64,000 bases of DNA from CALLPQ01 sp964392325 (lineage in GTDB: Bacteria > Pseudomonadota > Alphaproteobacteria > Caulobacterales > Parvularculaceae), in contig CAYMPJ010000012.1 of NCBI GenBank assembly GCA_964392325.1, positions 46,203 through 110,202 on the forward strand, read 5' to 3'. Shown here piece after piece: positions 55,506-64,000 of this stretch (its first letter is position 1; every line of letters begins with the position of its first letter). The translations under genes and the position numbers were made by a program. The notes under the pieces were generated by a model. That model worked only from the letters and a program-made list of their open reading frames with translations. It made no database searches and had not been told where the DNA came from.

Positions 55506-57302
55506 ATGTCTGCCTTATTGAAATCAGATGTTTCTGAGGGAGCTTTCCCCAAAGGGAACAATAGATCATCATTGCAAAATGCAATTTATGATTTAATTGA
55601 CCATGCGCATTCTGATAGCGATCTTTATGCACAATTTTGTGTTTTTACAAAGCAATTGACCAATGCAGAAAATTGTAAAATCATACAAATCAATAGTGCG
55701 CAAATAGATTTTCTACATGGTCAACCAAGTGACATCACATATAACGGCTTAAGCATTCATAGCATTATCGGTGAGTTACACAAAAACTCGGCTTTGAATA
55801 TCACAATAGCTGATACCCAATCCTATCGCACGATTCGGATTATTAATATCCAGCTCAAAGATCGGTTGGCCGATGGTTTTTATGTTATTTTGGAAAGCAT
55901 AAATGAAACGCCACTAGCCGCAGCTATGGCGCAAGAACGATTTGAACTCGCCGCTACTATCTTCACACAAATTTTGTCAAACCGGACAAAAAAACAAACC
56001 CACGATGAGAATATCATCAATATTTTCTTGAAAAATTCCCGGCTCAAGCACAAAGCTCAATCGCTTGCAGATCTACTAGCTAAAAAATTACAGGCCAGCT
56101 TGGTATGTATCGCGCCAATTCATGCATTTACTATCCAGAAAAAATCACTTACCGCCTCAGAAATGATAGCAGAATCTCTACGGACTCAAATTTCTGTTAT
56201 CATGTCAGAAGCGATTGAAAACAAAAATTCCAGCTTGAGCCCTGACAATACAAATATTGAGACGCTTGCAGCTCTCCAATTACAAAAATCTCTCGGGGGT
56301 GGGTTTTCAATATATACCCAGTTTAACGATGAAGGTGAGGGCTGTGCAATATTGACAAGACAAACTAATATCGAACCCGATCAAACTGATATGAGGATTA
56401 TGGCAAATGGGTTTGAAAATTTTTATATCAATAAATTTACACGGCGAATTCCTAACGCAATAAACAATTTACCGTTCATAAAAAAGCTCCCCGCGCGCTA
56501 CCGTCTTGCGGCGGTTTTTATACTACCTTTTGCGGGTCTCCTTCTTCCAATTCCCCATACAGTTAAAGGAGAAGCGGCGATCGTACCTGTGCATCAACAA
56601 GTGATAGCTGCGCCAATTGTTGGCCGGCTTGAAACCGTCCTCGTTGAACCAAGTGAGTTCGTGACAGCCAATGAAACAATTCTTGCAACGATTGATACAA
56701 ATGATTTACAGGCTGAACGGGACGCGCTTAAAGCTCAACATGCAAGTCACCTAACCGAATGGCAAATACAACGCGCAAATGGCGACGCAGCAAAAGCGCG
56801 GCTTGCAAAATTACGCGCAGAAGAAGTTACAGCACAAATAGCGCTAACCGATTTTCGGTTAGAAAGTAGTAATTTACGCTCCCCAATTAGCGGGTATGTG
56901 CAAGGGGAAAATCAGAAAAAAAATATTGGATCTACATTACGTCAAGGTGATGAGCTGTTCCGGGTGGTTCAAAAAGAGAGCACGCGCGTTGAATTATCCA
57001 TCAATGCTACCGACGCCGCGAGGCTGAATAGTGACAATCTTTCAATGACTCTTCGATTGGAAGCCCACCCGGGAACTAAATATGAAGTCAAAAATATTGA
57101 ATTCTATCCCGTTGCAGAATTTTCCAAGGACCAGACCATTCTACGCGGTATCGGCGCCATTGATAAACCACTGGAGACCTCATCGGACCGGGTTTTGTCG
57201 GGTATGCAGGGAACGGTAAAGACGGATGTTGGTTTGCGCCCCCTTATCATACATGTTCTGGCCGAGCCCTTTAGAAAACTAAGAATTTTTCTCGGTGTAT
57301 AA
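55506..57302 (+). CDS. Two-part adaptor: cytosolic GAF-like half, membrane span, periplasmic HlyD half
   Basis: A 598-residue protein. Residues 1-330 are soluble and look like one or two diverged GAF-type sensor folds (DLYAQFCVFTKQLTNAENCK; AALQLQKSLGGGFSIYTQFN), an assignment by appearance only. A single membrane segment lies at about 334-350 (LAAVFILPFAGLLLPIP). Residues 355-598 are HlyD-like: VIAAPIVGRLETVLVEPSEF, a coiled coil, then NLRSPISGYVQG. It is the last gene of the rightward operon. A cytosolic half on an adaptor suggests gating by an internal signal; this is an inference. Confidence 0.82.
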   Translation: MSALLKSDVSEGAFPKGNNRSSLQNAIYDLIDHAHSDSDLYAQFCVFTKQLTNAENCKIIQINSAQIDFLHGQPSDITYNGLSIHSIIGELHKNSALNITIADTQSYRTIRIINIQLKDRLADGFYVILESINETPLAAAMAQERFELAATIFTQILSNRTKKQTHDENIINIFLKNSRLKHKAQSLADLLAKKLQASLVCIAPIHAFTIQKKSLTASEMIAESLRTQISVIMSEAIENKNSSLSPDNTNIETLAALQLQKSLGGGFSIYTQFNDEGEGCAILTRQTNIEPDQTDMRIMANGFENFYINKFTRRIPNAINNLPFIKKLPARYRLAAVFILPFAGLLLPIPHTVKGEAAIVPVHQQVIAAPIVGRLETVLVEPSEFVTANETILATIDTNDLQAERDALKAQHASHLTEWQIQRANGDAAKARLAKLRAEEVTAQIALTDFRLESSNLRSPISGYVQGENQKKNIGSTLRQGDELFRVVQKESTRVELSINATDAARLNSDNLSMTLRLEAHPGTKYEVKNIEFYPVAEFSKDQTILRGIGAIDKPLETSSDRVLSGMQGTVKTDVGLRPLIIHVLAEPFRKLRIFLGV

Positions 57303-57576
57303 TCTATTCCAGTAGCTGACAGACCACTTTAATCGTGCCACTCGCCCCTTGCGCCCTCTTACCCGCTCTTATGGAAATAAGATCTATAAAATCAGGACCA
57401 ACCCCTACCAAGGGGGTGAGGTTTTACCCATCTGCAAAAGGGGCTGATTTCTAATAAATCATTAAATTTTCTTTTGATACCAGACATTGCAAAACCCGTT
57501 TATACCGGTAAATTAAAAGCAATGTTACAGAGTCAATCGCCAACAACTGGTAGATGCCTAATCACAAGGATCTTTT

Positions 57577-60054
57577 ATGATTATTCACCGTATCAATTCT
57601 CGCCGATCTCTGACCTTAGCTTCAGCGAGCGCGATGATCCTGGCCTCTAGCGCCACTTCCGCCGCCGCATTTCAGGATGCTCCGATTATTCAACCGGGAG
57701 CGCCGGGAGAGATATCAAGGACATTAAATGCCGATGAAGCCAGCAAAATTGCTGATAACCGCTATTCTCCTGATGATGTCCGCTTCATGCAGAATATGAT
57801 CCCCCATCACTTTCAGGCCGTTCAAATGGCCGCCCTCGTCAAGGACAGGACGAACAGCAAAGAAGTCATTGATATCGCAGGTCGTATCGATGCAGCTCAA
57901 GCCGATGAAATTAAATTCATGCAGGACTGGCTAAAAGAGCGCGGTGAAAAAGCGCCTGACCCTGGCGCGCATCAGGGAGAGGCTTCTACCCATCACGGCG
58001 CAAAAGAGGGCACGCACGCAGAAACGACTCACATGACTATGGTCGGCATGGCCTCTCCCGCCCAGATGCAAAACCTGGCGGCTGTAAAAGCAACGGCTTT
58101 CGACCGCCAGTTTTTAACCTTGATGATTACCCATCATGAGGGCGCGATCACGATGGTCGAAAACCTCCTTAAACAACCGGGCTCAGCCTATGATCCGGTT
58201 TTATTCAAATTTGTGAATGATATCGTCAATGACCAAACTTCAGAAATTGAACGCATGAACGAACTCCTCAGCAATTTATCAGAGGACCCTCGTGCCTTGT
58301 TAAAGGGAGGATTTGAAAATGCCGAGAGCGCTGCCAAGAACATGACGCTTGTTGCATCCCTCCCAAAACCGCCCGGTTTCTTTGATGCACAAAATCCAGC
58401 GGGTACGCCTCCCAAAATAGAGGCCAAAAAAGACAAAAATTCCCGGGAAGACGATCAATCCAATGAAGAAACCGAATGGGGGGAACGCTCTCCCCTTCTA
58501 AGCTTTGCCAATACGGATATGGCTTTTGTAAATGATAAGCTTGTCACTGGAAGCTATCACGGATTTAATATTTATCAGCTATCGGATGATGCTGCCCCTA
58601 ATCTTATATCTTCGGTTGTCTGCCCCGGTGGACAAGGCGATGTTTCTATAGTGGGCGATCTTTTGATAATGTCAGTAGAACAAACCCGTGGCCGCGTAGA
58701 TTGCGGACTTCAAGGGGTAAGTGATGAAGTCAGTGACGAACGCTTTCGTGGTCTGCGAATTTTTAATATCAGCGATATCTCGCAGCCTGTGCAAGTTGGG
58801 CAGGTCCAGACCTGTCGTGGGTCACACACTCATACAATTGTCTCGGGCCCCGGGCGTAACGGCAAGATTATTGTCTACAATTCAGGAACCTCTTCAATTC
58901 GTAAGGAAGAAGAGCTGGAAGGTTGCGTGGGTGCCATTCCCGGTGACAACCGAACCGCGCTGTTTAGTATAGATGTCATTGAAATACCGGTGGATGACCC
59001 ATCGAAAGCCCGTATCATAGATAGCCCGAGAGTTTTTGCCGATCAGAAAACGGGCCAGATTGCCGGGCTTTGGAAAGGCGGGGATCATGGCGAGGGAACA
59101 CAAGAAACCCGTCCCACGACTCAATGTCATGACATTACAATATTCCCGGCTGCAAAAATTGCGGCAGGAGCTTGCGCGGGTAACGGTATAATTTTTGATA
59201 TCTCCAATCCGCGAAAACCAAAACGCATCGATGATGTAAAAGATTCAGGGTTTGCTTATTGGCATTCTGCAACATTCAATAATGACGGAACTAAAGTTCT
59301 GTTTACAGATGAATGGGGTGGCGGTAGCCGCCCACGATGTCGCGCTTACGATCCTCAGGATTGGGGTGCAGACGCAATTTATGACATCAAGGATGGTAAG
59401 CTGGAATTCAAGAGCTATTACAAAATGTCAGCACCGCAATCCGAAAAGGAAAATTGCGTTGCCCATAATGGTTCCGTAATACCCGTGCCGGGACGCGATA
59501 TCTTTGTACAAGCTTGGTATCAAGGGGGCGTGTCGGTTATCGATTTCACAGACTCTTCCAAGCCAGTCGAGATCGCTTATTTCGATCGCGGCGCCGTCCA
59601 CGAAGAGGTGTTGATACTGGCGGGGTACTGGTCGACTTACTGGTATGATGGAAAAATCTACGGCACCGAAATTGCGCGCGGCCTCGATATTTTTGAGCTA
59701 TCCCCAAGCGAGTTTCTCACTAGTAACGAACTTGCAGCGGCAAAACTTGGCGATCAGGGCGCTGCCTTTAATCCGCAGCAGCAATTTCCCGTTAGCTGGC
59801 CCGCAGAGCCGGTTATTGCCCGCGCCTATATCGATCAGTTAAAACGTGACGACGCTATATCAGCGCAAATGCTAACCGATCTTTCTGCCGCCCTCGATAA
59901 AGCCGAAACCGTGACAGGCAAAGATACCGGACTCGCCAAACAACTCGCCACTCTTGGGAACGAACTCGGCAAAAATCCAGCCGATGCAATCGTGCAAAAG
60001 CGCCTTACAAGTTTAAGCGCGACCCTGAAAGCCATCGCAAAAAAAATGAAGTAG
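57577..60054 (+). CDS. Secreted DUF305 / LVIVD-repeat fusion protein
   Basis: An 825-residue exported protein with a signal peptide ending near SAAAF. Residues ~60-235 form a DUF305 helical domain. It carries two His-His motifs, FMQNMIPHHFQAVQMA and TLMITHHEGAITMVE, with other Met/His residues that could bind copper or another metal. A His-rich linker sits between them (HQGEASTHHGAKEGTHAETTH). Residues ~300-720 contain LVIVD-type beta-propeller repeats (GFNIYQLSDDAAPNLIS, GLRIFNISDISQPVQVG, GVSVIDFTDSSKPVEIAYF). The final ~90 residues are helical. No neighbour explains its role. The 274 bp upstream hold no gene. Confidence 0.85.
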   Translation: MIIHRINSRRSLTLASASAMILASSATSAAAFQDAPIIQPGAPGEISRTLNADEASKIADNRYSPDDVRFMQNMIPHHFQAVQMAALVKDRTNSKEVIDIAGRIDAAQADEIKFMQDWLKERGEKAPDPGAHQGEASTHHGAKEGTHAETTHMTMVGMASPAQMQNLAAVKATAFDRQFLTLMITHHEGAITMVENLLKQPGSAYDPVLFKFVNDIVNDQTSEIERMNELLSNLSEDPRALLKGGFENAESAAKNMTLVASLPKPPGFFDAQNPAGTPPKIEAKKDKNSREDDQSNEETEWGERSPLLSFANTDMAFVNDKLVTGSYHGFNIYQLSDDAAPNLISSVVCPGGQGDVSIVGDLLIMSVEQTRGRVDCGLQGVSDEVSDERFRGLRIFNISDISQPVQVGQVQTCRGSHTHTIVSGPGRNGKIIVYNSGTSSIRKEEELEGCVGAIPGDNRTALFSIDVIEIPVDDPSKARIIDSPRVFADQKTGQIAGLWKGGDHGEGTQETRPTTQCHDITIFPAAKIAAGACAGNGIIFDISNPRKPKRIDDVKDSGFAYWHSATFNNDGTKVLFTDEWGGGSRPRCRAYDPQDWGADAIYDIKDGKLEFKSYYKMSAPQSEKENCVAHNGSVIPVPGRDIFVQAWYQGGVSVIDFTDSSKPVEIAYFDRGAVHEEVLILAGYWSTYWYDGKIYGTEIARGLDIFELSPSEFLTSNELAAAKLGDQGAAFNPQQQFPVSWPAEPVIARAYIDQLKRDDAISAQMLTDLSAALDKAETVTGKDTGLAKQLATLGNELGKNPADAIVQKRLTSLSATLKAIAKKMK

Positions 60055-60101
60055 CCCCAAGTTAGCCACAAACATTGACAATGGTTCAAGGGCACGAACC
60101 T

Positions 60102-60161
60102 GTTGAAAAGCCACTGGCTTTTCAACCATCAGACAAGAGCGGGGTTTTAAAAAAACCTCGC
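60102..60161. terminator. Two hairpins between the DUF305 gene and the tRNA fragment
   Basis: The first is a near-perfect inverted repeat (60102-60126; GTTGAAAAGC pairing with GCTTTTCAAC around a five-base loop). The second (60139-60161) pairs GCGGGGTTTT with AAAACCTCGC, one G-T pair allowed. Read leftwards, the second fits a terminator for the tRNA transcript. Read rightwards, the first could end the DUF305 message. Confidence 0.55.
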
Positions 60162-60199
60162 ATTTCAATATTTTGTATTGTTAGAAATTGTCTCTTGAA

Positions 60200-60247
60200 T
60201 GGCAGGGGCGGAGGGACTCGAACCCCCGGCCCTCGGTTTTGGAGACC
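60200..60247 (-). tRNA. tRNA-Trp 3' fragment (anticodon loop to CCA), probable attachment site
   Basis: On the reverse strand the sequence runs from the anticodon loop CTCCAAA (CCA anticodon) through the 3' anticodon strand, variable loop and T arm (GGGGGTTCGAGTCCC). It ends at the acceptor 3' strand and an encoded CCA. The 5' half (acceptor 5' strand, D arm) is missing; past GGT the sequence diverges into unrelated DNA. This is the pattern left when an integrative element recombines within a tRNA gene, with the intact copy expected at the far end of the element. Confidence 0.85.
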
Positions 60248-60420
60248 TATCCGATGACCTCCCAAAAAATTTTATAATTTGATTTCAATAGCTTAACATC
60301 CATAGAGAGTCACAAAAAATCACTATGTTCCGCATACGTTCATGGTCTTCGTGTGAAAAGCGTGTGAATTAGGCGGGAAGGAAACTAACTCACACGCACT
60401 TGTCCGAGTTGCGGCATTCA
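60248..60420. other. Left end of the integrated element, with inverted repeat
   Basis: AT-rich, non-coding DNA directly beside the tRNA fragment. GCGTGTGAATTAG (60360-60372) and CTAACTCACACGC (60385-60397) form a 13-bp inverted repeat with one mismatch around a 12-base loop. GTGTGAA also occurs directly repeated at 60351 and 60362. It could be integrase arm-type sites or a terminator for the leftward operon. Confidence 0.5.
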
Positions 60421-61236
60421 CTATCTCTGATCCCTTAGAATTGCGCTCGCTTTAAAGGTATCAAACTCATACCAATCAAAAAATTCGGAGAAATTCGTTG
60501 CTTCATGACTTTCCGAAAACCACTTTTGTACAGACTTTTTATTCTTAGGGTTCTCGTGTACTGAAATCACATAGTGCGGAGACAGATGGCGGTATTTTTC
60601 AGCGACTATATTTTGAGACAATGCGGTAATATGCCTATCAATCTGCTTTGCGACACGTCTCGTATCCGTCGCCCAATGAAGCTCTATAACCGCTATATAT
60701 CCTTCTCCATTTACCGTGTATTCAACGATAGCATCTGGTTCGATCTGCTTAGGGTAATCTGGGGGAAGTTTCGAATCGGGTTTGAAATGCAATTGGGTTT
60801 TAGCCCTTTTGTTTGGACGGAAATAATAAGGGTCAAACTTCAATAGCACTCGCTCTACATTATCAGCCTCCCATGCACGTATTGCAATGTGAATATCTAC
60901 CAATCCTTTGCGGTGTTGATAATCTTTTTGAAATTTCAGTAATGATTTTGGATACTCTATGTCCTCAGTGCTGCACCGTCTAAACTCCGCAAGGGTATGA
61001 GCGCCCAATTTTGTAAGTTGATAAATACTCTCTAATCTTCCGTACCCTGGAATCCATCCGAAATCTTGTACATGCACCAAAGGTTTCGCTCTTTTCAATA
61101 GTGGAACTAAAGCTTTCTCCCTTGCGGTTCGTGCTGATTTACCAACACCCGCATTACTTAGTTGACTGGGACTAAGATAATGAAATGTGCCCAGCGCCTC
61201 TAAGGCGTGGGTTGATAGCGGTGATAAGCCACTCAT
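60421..61236 (-). CDS. Replication-relaxation-like protein (copy 1)
   Basis: A 271-residue protein with an N-terminal winged-helix stretch (STHALEALGTFHYLSPSQLS, then YQLTKLGAHTLAEF). The C-terminal part contains PDAIVEYTVNGEGYIAVIEL followed by HWATDTRRVAKQI. The layout matches the replication-relaxation family found on plasmids and integrative elements; the acidic PDx...xEx pattern could be a degenerate nuclease fold. Its ATG overlaps the stop of the ATPase gene by four bases (ATGA), so the two are coupled. A paralogue lies on the other side of the ATPase. Confidence 0.72.
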   Translation of the reverse strand: MSGLSPLSTHALEALGTFHYLSPSQLSNAGVGKSARTAREKALVPLLKRAKPLVHVQDFGWIPGYGRLESIYQLTKLGAHTLAEFRRCSTEDIEYPKSLLKFQKDYQHRKGLVDIHIAIRAWEADNVERVLLKFDPYYFRPNKRAKTQLHFKPDSKLPPDYPKQIEPDAIVEYTVNGEGYIAVIELHWATDTRRVAKQIDRHITALSQNIVAEKYRHLSPHYVISVHENPKNKKSVQKWFSESHEATNFSEFFDWYEFDTFKASAILRDQR

Positions 61237-62813
61237 TTATTAACTGTTGGAGGTTTACGCCCTAATTGCTCTATTGGGTTTTTTTTACGAATGGACACAG
61301 TTGAGTTAAACCGAGCCGTTTCAACGCCTTTCGTTGGGATAACGACTGAACGGGTTTTCCGAGAGAGATCGCGATAATGGGCGATTATTTGCTTAGTTAA
61401 CATAGATTTCCAATTTCTCATGGGCATTGAGTTTCTTGTACCCAATGTGTCTGGTTTGAGCTTGTAAACGACTGGTGACCCATCTCCAGACTTTGCAACG
61501 TATTCGAATTTTCTAAGATTTTTAAGTGCCTCAAGTTCAACTCCAGTATCTGCAGCATACGCACGGAGTGATTTATCAGAGTTTCGTGCTGCAATTTTTA
61601 CGGCTGTATTACCTGTAACGATTTCTTTCATCTTAGGACTCATACCCTCACCGTAGATTTGCTGAGCCAAAGTTGCGTGAAGTCCAAATTTTCTGGATTC
61701 CTTTAAAATGCGTCCCATGCTGGTAGAAATAAATTGATGGGCTTCATCGATAAACAAATGAATGGGAACCCCTCGTTGAGGCCGCCGACGGACATAGGAT
61801 TGTAAGGTTGCTACAACGAATCTTCCAATTGTTTGTCGCGAAATGTCTCCTAGATCTCCAAGATCAACAATGATCAGAGATTTGTTTTCTATGCACCTAT
61901 CCAGGTCAATCGAAGACTTTCCTATTAAGAAGTTTGAAACTGGTAAGCTGTGAAAAATACTTTGAAGACGCGTACTGATTGCCAATCTGGTGGGGCCGTA
62001 GGTTGGCTGGGAATAAACCCGCTCAAAAAAATCTCTGTGAGATGGGTTTTTGAGATTTTTGAGAGCATAATTGATATATTCACTGGATTTTTCAGGGTCC
62101 ATAAAATTCAAGAGGTCAAGCAAATTCTTGTTTCGCATGTGAATAAGCGTGAAAATGCACGGATACAGTAAGTTTTCCATCTGTAGAGTGAATTTCGTGG
62201 TTATATCGCCGGCCGATATCAATTCTCGAAAGACGGATATAACTTCTTCTGTTTGTACAGTAACGGCTGCATCGGAATGTGATTTTAGTTCAAGAGGGTT
62301 TAGAGTCGGCGCGTAACTGGAAACCAAGTCTGGCTTGATATAGACAAGACGTCCATTTGATTGATTTTCATTGAACCTTGCAATTTCCCGAGCAAGCTTA
62401 CCGTGAGGATCGATGACGACCAACGCAGTCTTGGTGTCTGATGTAAGGTAGTGATGCACAAGTTCTTTGATGTGCTCTGATTTGCTGGTTCCGGTGCCTC
62501 CAGTTAGATAGGTATGTTGTCTCCGATCATTCTCCACAATTGGTAACCTAGAACGGGAGTTAAGCGTTGGTTTTCGCATTATCATCATGGTTCTTTTGAA
62601 AACCCAAACCACTGGGATTGCCCATATGTTCCACATCGCTTCACAGGCCATTTTGGTGAGTTGAAATGAAATGTCGTTGGTACCTTTTTGTCTGCGAGAA
62701 CGTTTGTATCGCTTTTTCATAAATGTTTTGCGATTATGAGAGATCGATGAGCTGTGACTAGGTTTTGCGGGGGGAGTTGTAGAGGGGAATAAAGGGGGGC
62801 ATAGCCCAGACAT
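61233..62813 (-). CDS. VirD4/TraD-like conjugative coupling ATPase
   Basis: An up to 526-residue P-loop ATPase; a start at 62720 (MKKRYKRSRRQ) is also possible. The N-terminal membrane-like segment is MWNIWAIPVVWVF. The P-loop reads YLTGGTGTSKSEHI, with Ser in place of the usual Gly before Lys. Walker B is IHLFIDEAHQF, and ESRKFGLHATLAQQIYGEG is the sensor-like helix. This is the pattern of the HerA/VirD4 type, such as TraD/TrwB proteins that pump DNA in conjugation or pack it in mobile elements. No relaxase or other type IV secretion gene is in the window. Confidence 0.78.
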   Translation of the reverse strand: MSGLCPPLFPSTTPPAKPSHSSSISHNRKTFMKKRYKRSRRQKGTNDISFQLTKMACEAMWNIWAIPVVWVFKRTMMIMRKPTLNSRSRLPIVENDRRQHTYLTGGTGTSKSEHIKELVHHYLTSDTKTALVVIDPHGKLAREIARFNENQSNGRLVYIKPDLVSSYAPTLNPLELKSHSDAAVTVQTEEVISVFRELISAGDITTKFTLQMENLLYPCIFTLIHMRNKNLLDLLNFMDPEKSSEYINYALKNLKNPSHRDFFERVYSQPTYGPTRLAISTRLQSIFHSLPVSNFLIGKSSIDLDRCIENKSLIIVDLGDLGDISRQTIGRFVVATLQSYVRRRPQRGVPIHLFIDEAHQFISTSMGRILKESRKFGLHATLAQQIYGEGMSPKMKEIVTGNTAVKIAARNSDKSLRAYAADTGVELEALKNLRKFEYVAKSGDGSPVVYKLKPDTLGTRNSMPMRNWKSMLTKQIIAHYRDLSRKTRSVVIPTKGVETARFNSTVSIRKKNPIEQLGRKPPTVNK

Positions 62814-62995
62814 AAGAAGTCTATCAATGGGGGTTAACGAGTCAAAATGATAATTGATTTCTTCACAAATTACTCTGTTACTAATTTACATTTTGAATGA
62901 ACACGCATTGTAATGCGTATAGAAAAAATACACCGAGCAACTACTGCTTTGACAAAAAAAGCTCATTACTTATGTAAAAAATAATATTTCAAATA

Positions 62996-63883
62996 TCAAA
63001 AAGGGGTGACAGCGATATCGTCAGCAAGTGTCCAGCCTGTTGTCAAATCGCTGCGCACTTGGTCCATAGAATTGAAATAAAACCCTGGTTTAAATCGTTC
63101 AAACTCTGAATCACTTAGCAAGCGTTGTTTAACGTATTCCATTTTATTTCGGCAAAATTCCAAATTTTTAGATTGCCGCTGACTCCGGGTAAGCTTGGTA
63201 TCAGTGCATAGGTCTTGTTCTTGGTAAACTGACAAAACATAACAAGCTAAATCATAATTCCAGCGCTCCGAAATTTTCTTCTCTACCAGCGCTTTAAAGT
63301 AGTTTTTCAGTTTAGCCGTAATCCGTTCAGTGCTGTCAGCATGATGAATTTCTAGAGCATAAAGAAAAAGCTTCCCCTGGAATCGTATTCCAAAAACACC
63401 GTCCGGGATTATAAAATTACCGTCATCAAATATAATTTTGGTCTCGGGAGCTCGATTATTTTCCAGCGTTTTGATGTAGTCTCTTGCCTTAAGGACGATT
63501 TCGGCGCCTATCGTCTCTGCCCACTGATTAACCGCTATATGAAAATCAATTTGTGCAATTCGATGCCAATATTGTGTACTGAACTGAACACCACCTTTGG
63601 GAAATGGAACTTTGTCCTCAGGGACTTCCCAGAATTCGGCCAGGTCTCGTGCGCCTTTAGCTGTTAATGACCAGACGTATGACGCTCCTAGAAATTTCCC
63701 CACATCTTGCTTGTTTATCGGTGCTCTGTACCGACTGTAGAGTGGGGCTAGGATATTATCACGAATGCTTGTCTCGCTTTTACCGATCTTTAAGCGCACC
63801 ATTTGTTTGACCGTTAAAAATCGGTACTCTGCCAGAGCCTCCAAAGCCAGTTGTTGACGTTCTGTGTAGTAAGCAAAACTCAT
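62996..63883 (-). CDS. Replication-relaxation-like protein (copy 2)
   Basis: A 295-residue paralogue of the 60.4-kb gene. The winged-helix region is ERQQLALEALAEYRFLTVKQ, then SLTAKGARDLAEFWEV. The acidic region is IPDGVFGIRFQGKLFLYALE followed by IHHADSTERI, parallel to the other copy's ELHWATDTRR. It ends near the 180-bp gap before the ATPase gene. The start is three bases past the stop of a further upstream frame. Confidence 0.7.
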   Translation of the reverse strand: MSFAYYTERQQLALEALAEYRFLTVKQMVRLKIGKSETSIRDNILAPLYSRYRAPINKQDVGKFLGASYVWSLTAKGARDLAEFWEVPEDKVPFPKGGVQFSTQYWHRIAQIDFHIAVNQWAETIGAEIVLKARDYIKTLENNRAPETKIIFDDGNFIIPDGVFGIRFQGKLFLYALEIHHADSTERITAKLKNYFKALVEKKISERWNYDLACYVLSVYQEQDLCTDTKLTRSQRQSKNLEFCRNKMEYVKQRLLSDSEFERFKPGFYFNSMDQVRSDLTTGWTLADDIAVTPF

Positions 63884-63886
63884 GTA

Positions 63887-64000
63887 CTAAAAATCGTCCT
63901 TTTGATTTTTTCTAGCTTCGGCAAACGTTCCTGTGTCCTGCCATACAAGCGGCTCATGTTTTCTTGCGGAAAAAGACGAGTTAGGGGAGTTCCTTTGGGC
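63887..64000 (-). CDS. 3' end of a further element gene (runs off right edge)
   Basis: The reverse strand is open from base 64000 to a TAG at 63887-63889. It encodes 37 residues ending VWQDTGTFAEARKNQKDDF. The stop lies three bases before the ATG of the next gene (TAGTACATG), as expected within an operon. Too little is present to name it. Confidence 0.5.
   Translation of the reverse strand, partial: AQRNSPNSSFSARKHEPLVWQDTGTFAEARKNQKDDF

Noticed and set aside
60075..60257. Plus-strand frame ending GGGTRTPGPRFWRP
   Set aside because: This is the well-known false protein produced by translating across the antisense of a tRNA 3' half.

Overview
The window looks like chromosomal DNA of an alphaproteobacterium of moderate GC. 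The evidence is the gene content: heterotetrameric sarcosine oxidase beside a betaine-homocysteine methyltransferase, a DUF1289 protein, a TIGR02281-type aspartic protease, a CX7C CueR-type regulator, and a class II-like long LeuA. No 16S rRNA is present, so I do not name an order or genus.

Layout. 1-4.3 kb: glycine betaine catabolism (soxB-soxD-soxA reading left and running off the edge, plus a betaine-homocysteine methyltransferase and a DUF1289 protein), interrupted by a 100-N scaffold gap with a duplicated flank. 4.4-16.3 kb: housekeeping genes, namely a GNAT acetyltransferase, ftsK, a leuA-GFA-amt-LysE run, a UbiH-type hydroxylase, a retropepsin-like protease, dapB and a serine hydrolase lipoprotein. 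16.4-32.9 kb: regulators and small envelope proteins. These include Lrp, AraC with a membrane N-terminus, and a CueR-like regulator facing a DUF4396 membrane protein across a classic 19-bp-spacer promoter. Others are a FlgO-like/TPR protein, a lipoprotein phosphatase with a downstream hypothetical and a DUF4956 protein, trmD-rplS, and two DUF3429 proteins. 33.0-34.7 kb: a leucine-degradation pair (methylglutaconyl-CoA hydratase and HMG-CoA lyase).

34.9-57.3 kb is the standout region. A 15.3-kb gene encodes a 5,104-residue repetitive surface protein with an LEPR-XLL-like N-terminus. It is translationally coupled to a TolC-like outer-membrane factor carrying a long extra N-terminal region. Divergently transcribed are a PqqD-M50 peptidase-HlyD-like fusion, a short HlyD-type adaptor, and a larger protein with a cytosolic sensor-like half and a periplasmic HlyD half. 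No ABC ATPase is encoded anywhere in the cluster. I infer a dedicated, ABC-less, type I-like export route in which the PqqD domain may recognise the giant protein's N-terminal leader.

57.6-60.1 kb: a secreted DUF305/LVIVD protein. 60.2 kb to the right edge: a 3' fragment of tRNA-Trp (CCA anticodon loop onward) marks the end of an integrated element. The element carries two paralogous replication-relaxation-like proteins around a VirD4/TraD-like ATPase, and continues out of the window.
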